Below are positions 60,813-64,000 of a stretch of DNA of 64,000 bases, one piece after another; position 1 is the stretch's first letter, and the number at the start of each line of letters is the position of its first letter. The DNA comes from Lysinibacillus sp. FSL M8-0337. Lineage in GTDB: Bacteria > Bacillota > Bacilli > Bacillales_A > Planococcaceae. The notes below the pieces were generated by a model, which ran no database searches, was not told the DNA's origin, and saw nothing but the letters and a program-made list of their open reading frames with translations. A program made the position numbers and the translations under genes. The DNA is taken from NCBI RefSeq assembly GCF_038593855.1, contig NZ_CP151996.1, positions 1,364,001-1,428,000 on the forward strand, in the 5' to 3' direction.

Positions 60813-60856
60813 GTGCCAGTCACCCTAAATTTTCAGAATTGTTTGAGTGACAGGCA
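60813..60856. repeat. dispersed palindromic repeat, copy E
   Basis: GTGCCAGTCACCC, core AAATTTTCAGAATTGTTTGAG, then GTGACAGGCAC. Between the ABC operon and the MerR-like gene; same layout as copies C and D. Confidence 0.75.
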
Positions 60857-60866
60857 CGTAAAAGAA

Positions 60867-61769
60867 TCAGGTACTGTAATATTTATTTAGTGCTGTTTCC
60901 AAGCGTTCTTCTAAATGTTGTGAAATATAGCCAACAACAAACTGCTCTTTTTCCATTTCAATTTGCGAGGATTTAAAAATTTTGGCGAAAAACCCTGATT
61001 TATTTTCCAAAGAGTATTGCTGTAGTGCCTCTGTGCGTAGAGTTGAAACGATTTCGTTTTCAATATGACGCTCACGGATTTTTTTGACGATATCTTTGAC
61101 ACTACCTTCTTGTAACTCCACCATTTGCTTTTGAAGATTCTCATTTAAATGCTTCAATTCGGCTGTTTCATTTTGAATTTCCTCTATTTGGCGGCTTGAT
61201 TCGGAAGAGAGCTCTTGTAGATTTTGCGCTAAAAAATCTTGATTAATGGTAATGTGCAATGTCCCTTGTTTTTCATCTGGTTCCATATGAAATAAACCAG
61301 TTTGTATCATTTGCTGAAGGACACTACCTAATACATCGACTTTATGGGCTAAATTATCCGTAAAATCAAGAGTAGTGGCAGTAATTTGATGTTTAATCTG
61401 CTGATGACTGTCATCAATACCTAGCAGTAGTTTTAGACCTTTAACACGGTATTCGTCCTTCAAAAGTAGAATCATGCGAAGTCGTAAAATAGCAGGGAGG
61501 TCTAAGCGAATATTAGTAGTTTGATGATTAGAGGCGCTATCAAAAATATACTGATCAAAAGGTTTGATATAATAACGCAGCATAGCATCTGTTATTTCAA
61601 ACCAACCTGCAACTTCTGAAATGCTATAATATTCTTTTTCATGGATATGTGTTAAATAGGCATCACCATAAAGTGTTTCTACTAATGGTGTATGTTGTAG
61701 TACGACAAACAATGGATCATGTTGCACAATTCCGAGTACCAACTCTTTTGCATTACTTATTTCTAGCAT
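60867..61769 (-). CDS. MerR-like DNA-binding protein with coiled coil
   Basis: 300 residues; no named family recognised. Residues about 45-115 form a MerR-type winged helix (YYSISEVAGWFEITDAMLRYYIKPF, then LDLPAILRLRMILLLKDEYRVKGLKLLLG). Residues about 185-240 are a coiled coil rich in Glu/Gln (SSESSRQIEEIQNETAELKHLNENLQKQMVELQ). The C-terminus is basic and helical. A MerR head joined to a long coiled coil recalls the chromosome-anchoring protein RacA and plasmid partition proteins in general plan, but a plain transcription factor is possible. The ATG has GTGAGGTG ahead. Confidence 0.65.
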   Translation of the reverse strand: MLEISNAKELVLGIVQHDPLFVVLQHTPLVETLYGDAYLTHIHEKEYYSISEVAGWFEITDAMLRYYIKPFDQYIFDSASNHQTTNIRLDLPAILRLRMILLLKDEYRVKGLKLLLGIDDSHQQIKHQITATTLDFTDNLAHKVDVLGSVLQQMIQTGLFHMEPDEKQGTLHITINQDFLAQNLQELSSESSRQIEEIQNETAELKHLNENLQKQMVELQEGSVKDIVKKIRERHIENEIVSTLRTEALQQYSLENKSGFFAKIFKSSQIEMEKEQFVVGYISQHLEERLETALNKYYST

Positions 61770-62188
61770 TGCTTCTACACCTCACTTTATTTTTCTTGAA
61801 CTAAACTCTCTACTAGGTTTCTATTCTTTTAAGTGCAAATGTATGCCTATTTAAAGTAGGATTATTTGATGTTTTAAGGCTTTCTAGCGAGATAGTAGTT
61901 TGTTAAATGGAGAAGTGAGAAAACCTCTTACATTAATGGCGTGCTTCCCAAATCAAGAATGGTGGTAAACCGAGGTTTTAACTAAGCACGAATGCTAGGG
62001 CGAATATAGAAGAGTCAATTGCAGTCAGCTATAAAGAAATCTTGTTAATTAAAAACAAATAGCTCTTTACTGGTTACAAGGCCTTTTTCAAAATGGATAT
62101 TTCAAAAAAGTTGACCTTTTCTTTAATGACCATGAGCTTACAAAATTCACTTTGAAACCTATGTTTATTGAATGCAGTACAAATATGC
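61770..62188. other. intergenic region without a supported gene
   Basis: About 420 bp. A stretch near 61975-62150 can be read on the plus strand as NARANIEESIAVSYKEILLIKNK and, after a stop, as a few more residues, which looks like a gene remnant. No promoter, RNA or repeat assigned. Confidence 0.35.
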
Positions 62189-62500
62189 CTACTTTAATAA
62201 CAGTGGGTGGATAGAAATCAGATGATTGCTTATTAGCTGTTCAGTGAGCATTTCTTGCATTTCAGTAAATATTATGGTGTCCTTTATTAGAATTTGCATC
62301 TCAGTATACTTATACTGACATTGAAATTCTCGAATATACTGCGTTATAATCGGCAAATTATCGTTATTTTTGATTTCTACTTCCACAAAAAAAGGCAAAG
62401 TTAATTGAGGTGGTGAAAAACAACCGCGGCGAATCCAAATAGCTTCATTTACATAATAACGAATTGGCAATTGGCGATCACTTGCTATAAATAAGTCCAT
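62189..62500 (-). CDS. hypothetical small protein
   Basis: About 103 residues; not recognised. It is soluble with strong hydrophobic strands (LPFFVEVEIKNNDNLPIITQYIREFQ) and ends in ISIHPLLLK. The ATG at 62500 has AAGGAG 6 nt upstream; the TTG at 62515 overlaps that RBS. No partner gene adjoins, as the intergenic spaces on both sides are long. Confidence 0.5.
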   Translation of the reverse strand: MDLFIASDRQLPIRYYVNEAIWIRRGCFSPPQLTLPFFVEVEIKNNDNLPIITQYIREFQCQYKYTEMQILIKDTIIFTEMQEMLTEQLISNHLISIHPLLLK

Positions 62501-62647
62501 TAAGTTCTCCTTCAAAATGTCTAAGAATTATAATAATTATAGCTTTTTTAGTTGAAATTGTCTTGAAAGAGCCTTTAGATCAAGCATCGAGTGTGCCAAA
62601 TGCTAGTCTTTTTTGTAGTGGCATCAAGGGTCTGACCAATTCCACGG

Positions 62648-62694
62648 AAAACAACAAAAAAGTAAGCAAATGATGCACTTGCTTACTTTTTTGA
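62648..62694. terminator. terminator of yitT-like gene
   Basis: AAAAAAGTAAGCAA / TTGCTTACTTTTTT, a 14-bp stem with A and T runs giving a bidirectional terminator. Confidence 0.85.
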
Positions 62695-63555
62695 TTAGTG
62701 AATATCACGTTTTTTGAAATTGCCACCGCGCACTTCTGAAACATCAGAAATGACGACAAACGCACTGCTATCAATATCTTTAATAATGGATACCAATTTA
62801 TTTTCTTCCATACGGTTAATGACACAGTTTAATATTTCAGTTGGTTCGTTTGAAAATCCGCCGCGCCCTTGTGTATAAGTAACACCACGTCCTAAACGAG
62901 CTTGAATGGCGTCCCCAATTTCCTCAGATTTTGCACTGACAACACGGACGTCTTTGGATTTTTCTAAACCAACTTGAATAATATCAATCACGTTTTTCGC
63001 AATATAGTACGTTAAAGCGGAATATAAAGCACTCTCTAATCCGAAAATAAAGCTTGCCCCTAAGAAAATAAAGGCATTAATAAATAATATAATATCTCCG
63101 ACTGAAAACGGTATTTTACGTGATAGTAGCACGGCTAATACTTCAGAGCCATCTAAAGCACCACCATTACGTAAAACAATTCCTATCCCAATTCCAAGTA
63201 ACATACCACCAGATAAAACGATTAATAAAGGATCATTTGGTCCTAAAATGGTTTTAACATCATGTAAAAGTACTGTGGAAATCGATAACGCAGCAATCCC
63301 AGCACAACTCATTAATGCAAATGTTTTTCCTACTTGTTTGTAGCCGATGTAGATAAACGGAATATTTAATACAAAGAGTAGCACGCCTAATGGAACTTCA
63401 AATAAATGGGCACCCATAATACTAAGACCTGTAACGCCACCATCAATTACATTGTTTGGTATTAATACAGCTTCAAGTCCGTATGCAGCGATAATCGCCC
63501 CTATAATAATCATGATAAATTTTCGTATATTTTCAAGTGACTTGCTTTTTTTCAT
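62695..63555 (-). CDS. YitT family membrane protein (DUF161 plus DUF2179)
   Basis: 286 residues. The N-terminal two thirds hold five to six TM helices with FIMIIIGAIIAAYGLEAVLIPNNVIDGGVTGLSIMG and GIGIGIVLRNGGALDGSEVLAVLL, the YitT membrane domain. The C-terminal 80 residues form the DUF2179 cytosolic domain (RLGRGVTYTQGRGGFSNEPTEILNCVINRMEENKLVSIIKDIDSSAFVVISDVSEVRGGNF). The substrate of YitT proteins is not established. RBS GGAGAAG before the ATG. Ends at a strong terminator. Confidence 0.9.
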   Translation of the reverse strand: MKKSKSLENIRKFIMIIIGAIIAAYGLEAVLIPNNVIDGGVTGLSIMGAHLFEVPLGVLLFVLNIPFIYIGYKQVGKTFALMSCAGIAALSISTVLLHDVKTILGPNDPLLIVLSGGMLLGIGIGIVLRNGGALDGSEVLAVLLSRKIPFSVGDIILFINAFIFLGASFIFGLESALYSALTYYIAKNVIDIIQVGLEKSKDVRVVSAKSEEIGDAIQARLGRGVTYTQGRGGFSNEPTEILNCVINRMEENKLVSIIKDIDSSAFVVISDVSEVRGGNFKKRDIH

Positions 63556-63598
63556 AAATCTTCTCCATTTCCTTACAAATTAAATCCTGTTTTGTTAC

Positions 63599-64000
63599 TT
63601 ACGATTTTGGAATAATATTTACTGCGATTGTTTTTGTTTCCGTTGCATTGCTGGAATCGGACATATTATAGTATTTCGTTAATAAGTCGTTCAAATCATT
63701 TTGAAAGTGGTTAAACTGTTCTTTCGTTAAGGATAAGTCAAGTAATGAAAAAGTTGCAGAATCTACGATATGTTCATCTTCTTCACATAAGTTTAAATAA
63801 TTTTGATACTGGGACAGTAGAGCTAATTGATAGTATGAAATATAGTTGAGTTTTTGCTTTTTCGTGAGTATTGACCAATCCTCCTTACTTATTTTTGCAG
63901 CATCTTCATTTAATGCATAAAATTTTTCCGTTACAGAACGTACTTTTCGCTCCTTCACAATTTTAATTATGCTTTCATCCACTAATATTTGAATGTGGCG
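63599..64000 (-). CDS. winged-helix (ArsR-like) regulator, 5' end outside the window
   Basis: The frame is open to the window edge: reading inward it gives RHIQILVDESIIKIVKERKVRSVTEKFYALNE, the second helix and wing of an ArsR/MarR-like winged helix, followed by a helical region (about 75 residues) with LTKKQKLNYISYYQLALLSQYQNYL and FNHFQNDLNDLLTKYY. The GTG at 63982 has no ribosome binding site, so the true start and the first DNA-binding helices lie beyond 64000. Target unknown. Confidence 0.65.
   Translation of the reverse strand, partial: RHIQILVDESIIKIVKERKVRSVTEKFYALNEDAAKISKEDWSILTKKQKLNYISYYQLALLSQYQNYLNLCEEDEHIVDSATFSLLDLSLTKEQFNHFQNDLNDLLTKYYNMSDSSNATETKTIAVNIIPKS

Overview
The window reads as a chromosome segment of a low-GC, spore-forming Bacillota, most like Lysinibacillus/Solibacillus (Planococcaceae/Bacillaceae). 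The signs are AT-rich DNA, strong AAGGAGG-type ribosome binding sites, frequent TTG/GTG starts, a CwlJ spore cortex hydrolase, a SigL-type sigma-54, a guanidine riboswitch with an SMR pump pair, and an OpuA betaine transporter. This is inferred from gene content; no marker gene such as 16S rRNA is present, and I saw no tRNA, rRNA or CRISPR array.

Layout. 0.1-2.5 kb: ilvE (minus) and an AraC/GyrI-like regulator. 2.5-9.3 kb: a variable island holding a decayed IS110 transposase (with a structured left end that could be a relic bridge RNA), a serine recombinase, a complete Type II restriction-modification system (endonuclease, controller protein, gamma-type N6-adenine methyltransferase) and a decayed IS1182-like transposase. 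9.4-16.2 kb: membrane and small hypothetical proteins, a Ser-rich lipoprotein with a glutathionylspermidine-synthase-like ATP-grasp enzyme, a YbaK deacylase, two acetyltransferase-type stress genes and an Est30-like esterase. 16.3-19.4 kb: an EamA exporter preceded by a polyproline leader peptide and an RBS-sequestering RNA switch, then a chemoreceptor. 19.8-24.6 kb: APH-like kinase, GNAT, cwlJ, a membrane-anchored PstS-like protein, and the guanidine-I riboswitch with gdnC-gdnD. 24.7-28.6 kb: the opuA operon and a BusR-type (GntR plus RCK_C) regulator with a palindromic operator over the opuA promoter. 28.9-32.4 kb: an unusual ribA-ribD-flavoprotein monooxygenase-pyrimidine nucleotidase cluster without ribE/ribH. 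32.4-37.6 kb: IclR regulator and an acyl-CoA catabolic operon (two acyl-CoA dehydrogenases, enoyl-CoA hydratase, CaiB-type CoA transferase).

37.8-45.8 kb is a self-contained sigma-54 module: sigL, an amino acid permease, a PAS-AAA-Fis enhancer-binding protein, an omega-aminotransferase and a semialdehyde dehydrogenase. Two -24/-12 promoters and two matching GATGC-N6-GCATC palindromes are readable upstream of the permease and the aminotransferase. It probably degrades GABA or a similar omega-amino acid. 45.9-55.5 kb holds hydantoinase/oxoprolinase A and B subunits, a sarcosine-oxidase-like flavoprotein, a nitroreductase with divergent HxlR regulator and a nested palindromic operator, an NCS2 permease and guanine deaminase: a nitrogen-scavenging block for purine, hydantoin and N-methyl compounds.

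55.8-64 kb: a secreted protein with a translationally coupled 32-residue membrane peptide, a YbfB-like MFS transporter, an Rpn-family nuclease/transposase flanked by palindromic repeats, an ABC transporter, a MerR-like coiled-coil protein, a YitT protein and the 3' part of a winged-helix regulator cut by the window edge. Two dispersed repeat families run through the window: a GTGTTAGATTGA hairpin (three copies) and a GTGCC..GGCAC palindrome (five loci, two flanking the rpn gene).
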